Positions 36,701-44,792 of a DNA stretch of 64,000 bases are shown here, one piece after another. Source of the stretch: Desulfatibacillum aliphaticivorans DSM 15576 (GTDB taxonomy: Bacteria > Desulfobacterota > Desulfobacteria > Desulfobacterales > Desulfatibacillaceae); the NCBI RefSeq assembly GCF_000429905.1, contig NZ_AUCT01000026.1:45991-109990 (forward strand). The letters run 5' to 3'. Numbering within the stretch: the stretch's first letter is position 1; every line of letters starts with the position of its first letter. The notes under the pieces are model-generated. The model was not told where the DNA came from, did not search any database, and saw only the letters and a program-made list of their open reading frames with translations. A program made the translations under genes and the position numbers.

Positions 36701-38428
36701 TTAAGCCGGATTGTTGAAATCCGGAGCGCTTTTCTTAAGCATGCCGTATCCGCCCTGGATGTTGACGGTATCCGTAATTCCATGACTGGCCAGAAGGCAC
36801 TGCGCTTCGTAGGATCTGGGCCCTGTGTCGCAAATCAGGCACAACTGGCCGGACCCGTTTCCGTTTCCGTTGATTTCGCTGATCCGGGCGGCAAGCTGGT
36901 CCTGAGGGATGTTGACCCACCTGTCGCCGAACCGTTCCACAAAAGCCTGGGATTCGGGCTTGCCCCGAACGTCCAGCACGTGCGCCTTAGCCTCGTCAAA
37001 GAGCTTCAGAAAATCCGCTACATCAATAGGTTTGTTTTTGCCCTTTAGAATGTTATCCAACGCATTGCCAGCGTTGTTGACAATGTCCATGGCCGAGGCA
37101 AAGGGCGGCGCATAAGTGACTTCCAACGCCGTAATGTCCGAAACGTCCGGGCCGAACGGCAATACCGCGGACACGGCGTCCACCCGGGCTTTTACGGCGT
37201 CTCCGTTATGCCCCACTGCCTCCACCCCAAGCACCTTGCGGGTGGTTTTATCCGCAATGAGCTTCATGTACATCAATTGGTTGGTGGGATAAAAATGGGC
37301 GCGATCCGCCTGCACCACCACGGCGTGGACCGGGTCGAATCCGGCGTCTTTGGCCTGGGCGACGGTCAGGCCGGCCGAGGCCACGCCCATCTCGAAGGCT
37401 TTGAGGCAAAAGGCGCCGACGCTGCCTTTAAACTGGGCGTTTCCGCCGGCGATGTTCGTGCCGATCACCCGGCCTTCCCGGTTGGCCAAGGAGCCGAAGG
37501 CCATGGGGACTTTCTGTCCGCTGATCAAATGGGTCAGCTCAATGCAGTCGCCTCCGGCGAAAATATTCGGGTCCGAAGTGCGCAAGGTGTTGTCCACCAG
37601 AATGCCGCCATGCGGCCCGATGGCCAGCCCGGCTTTTGCCGCCAAATCAGCGTTAGGCCTGACCCCGACAGCCAGCACGACCAACTGGCACGGGATATCC
37701 CGCTTGTTGGTTTTGACGCCTTCCACGCCGGTTTCGGGCGTTCCCACAATCTGGGTTACGGATTCGCCCAGAAGAATTCTGACGTCGTGCTCCTCCATGT
37801 GGTTCTTCACAATCAGGCCCATGTCCGGCCCGATAGCCATGGGAAGCAAATGCTCCATCATCTCCACCAGGGTGGTTTCCACGCCCCACAGGTCGGCCAG
37901 GGCTTCCGCCATTTCCACGCCGATGGCGCCGCCGCCGATGACGACAGCAGACTCCACCTGGCCCTTGGAGATTTTTTCCTTAATCTCTTTGGCGTTATGC
38001 AGATTGGCCACCACAGACACGCCGGGCAGGTCTGCGCCGGGAATAGGCGGTACAACCGGGTTGGCCCCAGTCGCCAGAACCAGCTTGTCATATTCCAGCG
38101 TTTTTTCTTCGCCGGTTGCCCGGTTGCGCACGCTGACGGTCTTGCCTTTTCGGTCTATATCCGTCACTTCCGTCTGGCTGAGCACGTTCACGCCTTTGAC
38201 GGTCTCGAAAAAACGATCGTCGCGAATGGCGTGGGAGCTGGTGGAGTACAAGCCTTCCAGGTCGGCTACGTCACCGCCGACATAATAGGGAATGCCGCAG
38301 CCGCCGTAGGAAATCAGATTATCGCGATCTATCAGGGTGACATGGGCGGACGGGTCCAGGCGCCTTAAACGGCAAGCCACCTTGGGTCCTAAAGCCACGG
38401 CCCCTATGATTAAAACTTTTTGTCCCAT
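36701..38428 (-). CDS. CoA-disulfide reductase-like FAD oxidoreductase with C-terminal rhodanese domain
   Basis: A 575-aa cytoplasmic flavoprotein. An FAD-binding fold opens the protein (KVLIIGAVALG, slightly off the usual GGxAGG) and the single redox cysteine of the CoADR/polysulfide reductase family is at Cys44 in SYGGCGIPYY. The NAD(P)H fold follows (VVIGGGAIGVEMAEAL, ~165-180), then the second FAD motif IFAGGD, a dimerisation domain (~330-450) and a rhodanese domain (~465-575) with active-site loop CDTGPR (Cys533). Such fusions reduce persulfides or polysulfides, with rhodanese handling sulfane sulfur. It is the last gene of an operon with DsrE- and TusA-like genes. Confidence 0.88.
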   Translation of the reverse strand: MGQKVLIIGAVALGPKVACRLRRLDPSAHVTLIDRDNLISYGGCGIPYYVGGDVADLEGLYSTSSHAIRDDRFFETVKGVNVLSQTEVTDIDRKGKTVSVRNRATGEEKTLEYDKLVLATGANPVVPPIPGADLPGVSVVANLHNAKEIKEKISKGQVESAVVIGGGAIGVEMAEALADLWGVETTLVEMMEHLLPMAIGPDMGLIVKNHMEEHDVRILLGESVTQIVGTPETGVEGVKTNKRDIPCQLVVLAVGVRPNADLAAKAGLAIGPHGGILVDNTLRTSDPNIFAGGDCIELTHLISGQKVPMAFGSLANREGRVIGTNIAGGNAQFKGSVGAFCLKAFEMGVASAGLTVAQAKDAGFDPVHAVVVQADRAHFYPTNQLMYMKLIADKTTRKVLGVEAVGHNGDAVKARVDAVSAVLPFGPDVSDITALEVTYAPPFASAMDIVNNAGNALDNILKGKNKPIDVADFLKLFDEAKAHVLDVRGKPESQAFVERFGDRWVNIPQDQLAARISEINGNGNGSGQLCLICDTGPRSYEAQCLLASHGITDTVNIQGGYGMLKKSAPDFNNPA

Positions 38429-38446
38429 GTTAAATCACCTTCTTTC

Positions 38447-38806
38447 TTACAGGCTGATAACGGCGCTTTCGCAGGAAAGCCGAATCAGTTCCGTAGCAGG
38501 AGCCATTTTGGCGCCTTCGATCAGATCTTCTTCTGCAATGCGGCGAGCCTTGGCGCAAGGCGTGCAAACCAGAATAGGCACTTCGTGAGCCTGCAGGTAG
38601 GTCAACAGATCATCGGCCACATCGCCGGTAGCAGCCCGCACGTGCTCGATCAGGCCTTCTTTCGCCAGATACACCGCTTCATCCAGCAGAAACATGGTCA
38701 CTTCCTTGCCTTCTTTATGGGCGACGGTGGCCAGATGAAAACCGCGGGTGGAACGGTTGGTGTTATTGGTGCCGCAGGAAAGAGCGATAAGAACTTTGTT
38801 GGTCAT
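38447..38806 (-). CDS. DsrE-family sulfur-relay protein
   Basis: A 119-aa cytoplasmic protein of the DsrE/DsrF-like family. It begins MTNKVLIALSCGTNN, has a long first helix (GFHLATVAHKEGKEVTMFLLDEAV) and the segment ILVCTPCAKAR (~83-93), where one of the cysteines is in the position that accepts sulfur in DsrE-like carriers. I choose ATG 38806, which has AAGGAA upstream; longer in-frame starts would add a stretch that overlaps the TusA-like gene. It sits between the TusA-like and CoADR-rhodanese genes, so it likely carries sulfane sulfur between them. Confidence 0.82.
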   Translation of the reverse strand: MTNKVLIALSCGTNNTNRSTRGFHLATVAHKEGKEVTMFLLDEAVYLAKEGLIEHVRAATGDVADDLLTYLQAHEVPILVCTPCAKARRIAEEDLIEGAKMAPATELIRLSCESAVISL

Positions 38807-38843
38807 GGCTTGGTTTCCTTTCATTATAGGCTCGGGCGCCTGT

Positions 38844-39074
38844 TTAAAGTTTTCGGATGACAGTCCTGTATCCGTTTCCATTCTGGTAATTATCCTCAAC
38901 GGAGACCACTTCGAACCGTCCGGCCGGAAGTATGGTACGGATATCCGACGCAGGGTCCGCATCATTGCAGATGATCTCCATGGACTCCCCGGATTGCATC
39001 TTGTGGAAATGATTGGTCGCCTGAAGCAAGGAAAGCGGTATGATCGTGTTTCTTAAATCAAATTGTTTCATCAT
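38844..39074 (-). CDS. TusA-like protein lacking the catalytic cysteine
   Basis: A 76-aa protein with the TusA/SirA-like pattern: FDLRNTIIPLSLLQATNHFHKM, then GESMEIICND and DIRTILP. In genuine TusA the first loop contains Cys-Pro (LDxxGLxCPxP); here it reads RNTIIPLSLL, so the sulfur-accepting cysteine is absent. The fold seems kept, so it may bind partners or act as a regulator rather than carry sulfur. First gene of the operon, preceded by a sigma54-type promoter. Two adjacent ATGs (39074 and 39071) are both possible. Confidence 0.7.
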   Translation of the reverse strand: MMKQFDLRNTIIPLSLLQATNHFHKMQSGESMEIICNDADPASDIRTILPAGRFEVVSVEDNYQNGNGYRTVIRKL

Positions 39075-39125
39075 GCGTTCAGGCCCCTTTATGCTTTGCC
39101 TTGTCCAAAAGTCATCCTCCTTATT

Positions 39126-39141
39126 GGCAAATTTGGCGCCA
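39126..39141 (-). promoter_or_regulatory. Sigma54-type promoter of the sulfur-relay operon
   Basis: Read on the minus strand, TGGCGCCAAATTTGC matches the -24/-12 consensus TGGCACn5TTGC at all but one position, with exactly ten bases between the GG and GC. The transcript would start near 39115, about 40 nt before the TusA-like ATG. A sigma54 activator gene is divergent next door. Confidence 0.65.
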
Positions 39142-39258
39142 GAAAGCTAAAAAGATCGCAATAGAAAATGTAAGTACTTGAATTTATGTTTTATTCAATG
39201 AATTTCGTGGCTTGGCATATTGCTATGCAGGCAGAATCTTCTGGCTGTATAGGCCCTA

Positions 39259-39304
39259 ATGTGTTAACTTGTTAAACATAATATGTGTTAATTTACTTAA
39301 CATA
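39259..39304. promoter_or_regulatory. Two tandem palindromic elements (likely activator/enhancer sites)
   Basis: Two 22-bp copies (39259-39280 and 39283-39304) are 24 bp apart and agree at 18 of 22 positions. Each is palindromic, for example GTTAA-n5-TTAAC in the second. They lie ~145-190 bp upstream of the sigma54 transcription start, the usual place for enhancer sites, and just before the regulator's own ribosome site, suggesting autoregulation as well. Confidence 0.6.
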
Positions 39305-39313
39305 GGTGAACAT

Positions 39314-40711
39314 ATGAACAGCTCAGACCTGAACCTTTATTGGAAAACCGTGGTGGACACCATCCAGGACGGCGTGATGATCGTCAGCCCGGAAGGGACC
39401 ATCGTGTCGGTAAACAAGGGATTCGAAACCATCACCGGCTACTCTCAAAGCGAAGTCCTTGGGCAGTCCTGCGCCTTGCTGGGGTGCAGTTCGTGCGAAA
39501 TCGCCAGAAACGCGGAAGGCTGCCACTGGTGCGTGATGTTCAAGCACGGCAGGCTCCGGAGGCAGCGTTGCGCCCTGATACGCAAGGACGGCATTCCGGT
39601 CCAGATTGTTAAAAACGCCTCCGTGCTCAAAGACGGCGAAGGGCAGATTATCGGCGCGGTGGAAACCATCACGGACATCACCGACCTGACGACCAAGGAA
39701 AGCCTGATTGCTTCCTATCGTCAGGAGTTGGACGCCCAGGACCGGTTTTACGGCATGATCGGAGCTTCCGCGCCCATGCAGGCCTTGTTTGAATTGATTC
39801 GCAACGCCGGCCAGTCGGACGCACCGGTGATCATCTTTGGAGAAAGCGGCGCCGGCAAGGAATTGATCGCAAAAGCCATCCACGAAGCCGGGTCTCGCAG
39901 CCAGTTCCCCTATATTAAGGTTAATTGCGCAGCCCTGAACGAATCGTTGTTGGAAAGCGAGTTGTTCGGGCATGTGAAAGGGTCGTTCACGGGTGCGCAC
40001 AGGGATCGGGAAGGGCGGTTCGAGGCGGCGGATAAAGGGGATATCTTTCTGGACGAAATCGGGGATTTGCCCCTGTCCACCCAGGTGAAGCTCTTGCGGG
40101 TATTGGAGGAAAAGGTGGTGGAAAGGGTGGGGGACCACAAGCCCATCCAGGTGGACGTGCGCATTATATCCGCCACCAACCGGGATTTGCAGGCCCTCAT
40201 TGCCAAAGGCGAGTTCCGCGAGGATTTTTTCTACCGGATCAACGTCATTCCCTTGCGGGCTCCTTCGCTTCGGGAGCGCAAGGGGGATATTCCGCTCCTG
40301 GCCAGGTCTTTTTTCAACCGCATCCGCATGAAAAGCGGCAAGGACATCCATGGGATTTCCCGAGAGGCCATGGACGCCTTGGCCAATTACAACTGGCCGG
40401 GCAATGTGCGGGAGTTGAAAAGCGCCCTGGAGTTCGCCTTTGTCTCCTGCCATGAGGATTTGATCGAACCCCGGCATTTGCCCGCGCCCATAGCAGCGGA
40501 GCCGGAATGCGCACCGCCGCAGTCCGCGCCTGTATTAGACGGGGGGCAAGGCGGCGCCACATTGGATCAGGTTAAAAGAACACGCCTGATTGATGCCTTA
40601 ACCTCAGCCAAGGGCAACCAATCCGAGGCGGCCAGAATTCTGGGAATCTCCCGCACCAGCGTCTGGGCCCAGGTCAAGCGCTATCAACTCAACCCGGCGG
40701 ATTACGTTTAA
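39314..40711 (+). CDS. Sigma54-dependent transcriptional activator with Cys-rich PAS domain
   Basis: A 465-aa regulator of the NtrC class. Residues ~8-130 are a PAS sensor, ~155-385 the AAA+ domain (Walker A GESGAGKE near 176, the sigma54-contact loop GSFTGA near 223, Walker B DEIGD), and the C-terminus a Fis-type helix-turn-helix (NQSEAARILGISRTSVWAQVKR). The PAS domain holds six cysteines, at 53, 58, 61, 70, 73 and 86, which suggests a redox, metal or sulfane-sulfur sensor. I start at ATG 39314, preceded by AGGTGA. It is divergent from the TusA/DsrE/CoADR operon and very likely activates it. Confidence 0.88.
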   Translation: MNSSDLNLYWKTVVDTIQDGVMIVSPEGTIVSVNKGFETITGYSQSEVLGQSCALLGCSSCEIARNAEGCHWCVMFKHGRLRRQRCALIRKDGIPVQIVKNASVLKDGEGQIIGAVETITDITDLTTKESLIASYRQELDAQDRFYGMIGASAPMQALFELIRNAGQSDAPVIIFGESGAGKELIAKAIHEAGSRSQFPYIKVNCAALNESLLESELFGHVKGSFTGAHRDREGRFEAADKGDIFLDEIGDLPLSTQVKLLRVLEEKVVERVGDHKPIQVDVRIISATNRDLQALIAKGEFREDFFYRINVIPLRAPSLRERKGDIPLLARSFFNRIRMKSGKDIHGISREAMDALANYNWPGNVRELKSALEFAFVSCHEDLIEPRHLPAPIAAEPECAPPQSAPVLDGGQGGATLDQVKRTRLIDALTSAKGNQSEAARILGISRTSVWAQVKRYQLNPADYV

Positions 40712-40728
40712 AGGGGAAGAGTTGGGCG

Positions 40729-42124
40729 TTAGGCGGGCTTATCGGAGTCCAGGACGCCTCGAATCATGGAGGCCATTTCCTGTTTGACGATGGGCTTCAT
40801 GAGAAAGCCCTTGACGCCGATGGCCGCCGCATTTTCCTTGTTAATGCGTTCGCTGAATCCGGTGCAAATAACAATGGGGATGTCAGGCCGTATTTTTTTC
40901 AGTTCCGCGGCGAGTTGGTCGCCGGTTAGGTGGGGCATGGCCATGTCGGAGATGACCATGTCATAGGAGTCTGATTCGGTTTTGAATTTTTCCAGGGCGT
41001 CCTGGCCGCTTAGTAGGACGGTCACCTTGTAGCCTAGCCGCTCCAGCATTACCTGCCCGATTCGCGCGATGGCGGGCTCGTCGTCCACCAGCAGGATGCG
41101 CTCATTCCCCCTGATTATTTCAGGCGTTGGTTTTACCTGCTCCACGGCGGCGGCTTCCTTTATCAGCGGCAGATACACGCTAAAAGTCGAACCTGCGCCG
41201 GGCGATGTGTTTAGCTTGATTTCCCCACCGTACTCCTTGACGATCCCATAGGCGACCGCCAGCCCCAGGCCTGTGCCCTTGCCCAGTTCCTTGGTCGTAA
41301 AATAGGGGTCGAAAATTTTGTCCTTAACCTCGTTGGAAATGCCGACTCCGTTATCCTCGACGGTCACCAGAAGGTATCTTGCAGCCTTAGCTTCCTCCTG
41401 TATCAGGTCGGGCGGGCCGTCAACTTCTTGCAAGGAAAAGCTGATCCCGGCTGATGCGAAGATCGTTCAATGTTTTTTGATGCTCTGCGATTTCCTCCCT
41501 CAAGCGGTTGGAGGCGCTTTCCAGGTCCCTGGCGCTTTGCTCGGCCGCCGCATGGAATCGGCGTATCCCGCTGATCAACAGGGAGATGGCAATCGTGCAG
41601 ACCGAGGTTAAAAATAAAAATGTGATGGTGGTGACTTTCCAGGCGTTAAAATCGTAGAGTTCGTTCAGGTTCCAATGAATGGTTCCGTTGTGCAGCAATA
41701 TGCTAAAAACAAAAGCCAGGCAATATATCCCGGCCAGGGTGACAAAACCTGCACGGGTTCCCAATAACAGGGCGGCCAGAATGGCTGAGGCGAATAAGTA
41801 AATTCGCCAGGACCCTATGGGGCCAAGGGTCCTCAAGGCCACGAGCCCAAGAAAGAAGATCAAAAGAACTGTGAATATAGCTTTGACCTTATAAGGCACG
41901 GTTGGAGTGAAAAGCAGAAACGCCGCAAACCCGTAGCAGAAGACGTAAATGACCAGATTTATGGGCTGGCCTGTATCAATAGCCATTTTGACGCTGCTTA
42001 TCAGTGCAGGCGCGCCGAAAAACAAGAGGCTGGCCAAAATTCCAAAAAGCAGCTTTTCGTTCCACTCCTGAATGGTTTTGGGGACGCGGGTGAACTTCTC
42101 CACTATTCCGGGAATGAATTGCAT
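40729..42124 (-). pseudogene. Hybrid histidine kinase gene with internal deletion
   Basis: The 5' part encodes 5-6 membrane helices and a coiled coil (RLREEIAEHQKTLNDLRISRDQL) and then meets a stop at 41420. In another frame the sequence resumes with LLVTVEDNGVGISNEV, FTTKELGKGTGLGLAVAYG (the G1 and G2 boxes of the ATPase domain), followed by a receiver domain (LLVDDEP, then DMVISDMAMP with the phospho-acceptor Asp, and the conserved Lys in FLMKPI). The HisKA dimerisation domain with the phosphorylated His and the N box are missing between the two parts. This is a deletion of roughly 115-125 codons that also shifts the frame, so no active kinase can be made. The 3' part could still give an isolated receiver. 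Confidence 0.75.
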
Positions 42125-42444
42125 CAAAGTCTATCCGTTCGTCGTTCGCTTTAAATAAGCTCTCTGGTTCGGACGATGATTGCTGAAAAACATGCAGCAA
42201 TTTGTGCATTATATGAAATCGATACCAATGTTATGGTTTATCGGAGGGGCTTAGGTCCAGCTTTTTCATGAAAACAGTAAAAAGACGCCGAGTCCGGCTT
42301 GTCTGGCAAACCGGACCCGGAGTAGTCGCGTTAAAAAAATTGTCAGCGAGTTGAAAAAGGGAAATTTAGGGCTTGACACGTGTGATACAATATACGCCTT
42401 TCCTTCTCAAGCAATTCTCATACGCAAGAAAAAATCGAACCCCT
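42125..42444. other. Intergenic region between the kinase relic and the DUF35 gene
   Basis: About 320 bp without a convincing gene. Low-GC upstream part presumably holds the old kinase promoter on the minus strand. A TTGACA is visible on the plus strand (42373-42378), but no plus-strand gene follows it. Confidence 0.4.
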
Positions 42445-42849
42445 TTATACAGGCCGGAACTTGGGCAGGGTGCATTCTTCCGACACGTCGTCCCAATGCA
42501 CCCGGACCGGCATATCGCACGCCAGGGATTCGTGGGGGCATTCCACGATATTGGTGATCAACATGGGGCCTTCCTCCAACTCCACAATGGCGACCACGTA
42601 AGGAACCTTGTCCGCAAATTCGGGGTGAAAGGGCTGGTGGTATATCACGTAGCTGTATATGGTTCCTTTGCCGCCCGACCGGACCATTTCCACTTCCCGG
42701 GAATGGCAATGGGGGCAGAGAATGCCCGGCGGCCACCGGATTTCTCCGCACGCGGCGCATTTTTGAAACAGCAGTTCATGATTCCGGCATCCCTCCCAAA
42801 AGGGCTTGGAGTCGGCGTCAGGCGTGGGCGTAAGATCGTTATATGACAT
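42445..42849 (-). CDS. DUF35 OB-fold/zinc-ribbon protein, thiolase partner
   Basis: A 134-aa cytoplasmic protein of the DUF35 (rubredoxin-like zinc ribbon plus OB-fold) family. The ribbon CAACG...CPHCHS (~31-50) supplies four cysteine ligands and is followed by the OB-fold strands (IYSYVIYHQPFHPEF, then VAIVELEEG). DUF35 proteins pair with non-decarboxylative thiolases or HMG-CoA synthase-like enzymes and are needed to couple or channel acyl-CoA in some of them. The gene is 5 bp after the thiolase-like gene, the standard arrangement for such a pair. The ribosome site is AAAGGGG. Confidence 0.88.
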   Translation of the reverse strand: MSYNDLTPTPDADSKPFWEGCRNHELLFQKCAACGEIRWPPGILCPHCHSREVEMVRSGGKGTIYSYVIYHQPFHPEFADKVPYVVAIVELEEGPMLITNIVECPHESLACDMPVRVHWDDVSEECTLPKFRPV

Positions 42850-42854
42850 GGCGG

Positions 42855-44018
42855 CTACCCCTTTCTGAAAACAATGCAGGCATGGGATTGGAGGATTCCC
42901 CCGTTATCGCTGGCCAGGATGATTTCGGGCGGCTTGGTATTGGTCTTGGGCCCTAACTGCCTGTCTCCGCATTGGCCGCGAAGCTGCATGACCGCTTCGG
43001 CAAAAGGAGTCAGGCCCATGAAATACGCCTCGGACAATTGCCCGCCCGAGGTGTTGACGGGTATGCTTCCTCCGGGCTCGATGGTTCCTCCCTTAAGCCA
43101 GTCTCCGCCTTCCCCGGGGCCGAAAAACCCGTAGTCCTGCAAGGTGATTTCCACGGTGTAGGAAAAGCAATCGTAAATTTGGCAGGCGTCTACGTCTTTC
43201 AGGCTGACGTCCGCCATTTTCAGGGCTTCCTTCCCGGCCTTTTTTGCGCCCGTAGGGCCGGCCATGTATCTTGCCTGGCCGATTTCATTGGAGGGGTTTT
43301 GCTGTCCCATGCCGGAAATCAAAACTGCGGGCTGCTTCAAATCCCTGGCGCGCTCCGCCGAGGTGACGATGACGGCCCTGCCGCCGTCGCTGACGAGGCA
43401 AATGTCCACCAGCCTAAAGGGATCGGCTACCATGGGGGCTTTGAAATAGTCTTCTTCCGCCAAAGGTTTTTTGCCCATGACGGAGATGGGGTTCAAGGCC
43501 GCCCATTTACGCTGTCCGGAGGCAATGCGTTGCCAGGTTTCCGGCCCGGTTCCGAACTCGTGCATGGCCCGTCTGGCCGCCAGGGCGTATCCGCCCACGG
43601 CCCCAAAATGGCCGAAGGCCGCCTCGTTCCGGGTCATCTGAAAGAGCATTTGGGCCATGCCGCCGCCCCACAGGGCGCTGTGGCCGTAGGTGATGACCAC
43701 GTAGTTGCAAATCCCGGCGTCAAGCACGCCAACTGCGTGCTGTAAATGAATGCGGGATCAGTTGGCGTCCTGGCTCAGGTAGGACGGCTCAATGCCGAGA
43801 TGCTGGGCGATATGTTGCGGGGTGACGTCCGGCTCGCCCGGGCAGGGGGGAAAGTGGCGATAGGCGATGAGGCCGTCAATGTCCTCTTTTTTTAAGCCTG
43901 CGTCTTTGATGGCGTTGGCCGTGGCTTCCAGATGAAAGCTCAACGACGTCCGGTCCGGGACCTTGCCTTGGGGCGTATACCCGACTCCCACAATGGCGTA
44001 TTTGTCTTTCAAGCTCAT
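42855..44018 (-). pseudogene. Thiolase-like gene interrupted by one in-frame UGA (pseudogene or selenoprotein candidate)
   Basis: Read through one UGA (43758-43760), the gene encodes 387 residues, the normal length for SCP-x/lipid-transfer-type thiolase homologues. It starts at ATG 44018 (MSLKDKYAIVGVGYTPQGK) with an AAGGAC site. After the UGA the same frame continues without further stops for over 300 codons: AGICNYVVITYGH, then VDACQIYDCFSYTVEI and NTSGGQLSEAYFMG, near the end of which are the catalytic His regions of the family. The UGA falls in the loop that carries the nucleophile in thiolases, but that loop looks two or three residues short. It may be a nonsense mutation or a selenocysteine codon; a SECIS-like hairpin follows. 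A GTG at 43727 could restart translation. Confidence 0.6.
43723..43741 (-). other. SECIS-like stem-loop downstream of the in-frame UGA
   Basis: On the minus strand AGCACGC, loop AGTTG, GCGTGCT gives a perfect 7-bp stem whose loop begins 23 nt after the UGA and has G as its second base. Spacing and loop match the usual description of bacterial SECIS elements, but a hairpin like this can arise by chance. Confidence 0.35.
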
Positions 44019-44054
44019 AAGAAAAGTCCTTGGGTTAAGGTAATTTTTAAGAAC

Positions 44055-44076
44055 AAAAAAGCGGGCGGGCTTTTTT
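44055..44076 (-). terminator. Possible terminator after the UPF0158 gene
   Basis: AAAAAAGC (44055-44062) and GCTTTTTT (44069-44076) pair around a GC-rich 6-nt loop. On the minus strand the U-run is part of the stem. It lies 75 bp beyond the UPF0158 stop and before the thiolase start. Confidence 0.4.
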
Positions 44077-44149
44077 ATAGTACCCAAGGAGAGCGGAACA
44101 GGTCAAATACTCCATAAAAAGCAGGGCGTCGCTGGGTTCACATGGCCGC

Positions 44150-44620
44150 TCAGTCTTTGCAGTCATCTATGTATTCGATATCTTCCGACTCGCACCAGTC
44201 CATGGCTATTTTTTTTAAGGCCTGGTCTTTGAATTTGTACCAGTCCTCCTGCACTCCATGATGGTGGATGCCGTCCTTGAAACGGCGAAAGGCCCCTTTG
44301 CCCCCGATTGCATCGGAAAGATCCTCGGCGACCCTCTCGTCCTCCAGGGAGTCGATAAAATCCTCCATAATTCGGTACTCGTCAATTTCATACTTGTCAG
44401 GCAACTCGATAAAAGATTCTCCGTTTTCCAGGACCTTTTTTCCCAGTTCCACTTCTTCTTCCTGCCAATCAGGCGGGGCGCCGCCATCCTTTACAAGAGA
44501 GAACGCCTCATCGGAAACCATAAAAACCTTGCCGGTTTCCTTTTCCAGATAACTTGTCGCCTCATCGAAACTCATGGACATTTCATCAATGATCGCCTTT
44601 AGGCTCGCTTTTGCCGCCAT
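44150..44620 (-). CDS. UPF0158 family protein
   Basis: A 156-aa acidic cytoplasmic protein. Its pattern, IDEYRIMEDFIDSLEDE followed by GKGAFRRFKD and then WYKFKDQALKKIAMDWCE, is that of the UPF0158 family, whose function is not known. A strong ribosome site (TAGGAGG) precedes the ATG. It is transcribed in the same direction as groESL but a terminator separates them. There is no signal peptide or membrane segment. Confidence 0.8.
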   Translation of the reverse strand: MAAKASLKAIIDEMSMSFDEATSYLEKETGKVFMVSDEAFSLVKDGGAPPDWQEEEVELGKKVLENGESFIELPDKYEIDEYRIMEDFIDSLEDERVAEDLSDAIGGKGAFRRFKDGIHHHGVQEDWYKFKDQALKKIAMDWCESEDIEYIDDCKD

Positions 44621-44724
44621 AATAACCTCCTATGATGGAATTCCTTGATCTGATTACAGTAAGACAATGATATTTTGATTCTAAAGATTTTTTAAGCAGA
44701 GTCAAGATGGTTCGTCCAAATAAA

Positions 44725-44756
44725 AAGGGCGCCCTCCCTTGCGGGAAAGCGCCCTT
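44725..44756 (-). terminator. Terminator of groESL
   Basis: AAGGGCGC (44725-44732) and GCGCCCTT (44749-44756) form the stem with an inner CCC/GGG pair; on the minus strand it is followed by TTTTTATTT. It lies 37 bp after the groL stop. Confidence 0.75.
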
Positions 44757-44792
44757 GGACTTACTTAATCAGGCTGTAGCCTGGGAGGAATC

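Noticed and set aside
41420..41433. Simple frameshift (sequencing error) between the two kinase frames
   Set aside because: A frameshift alone would leave HisKA and the N box in one of the frames. They are absent from all frames, so a segment is deleted.
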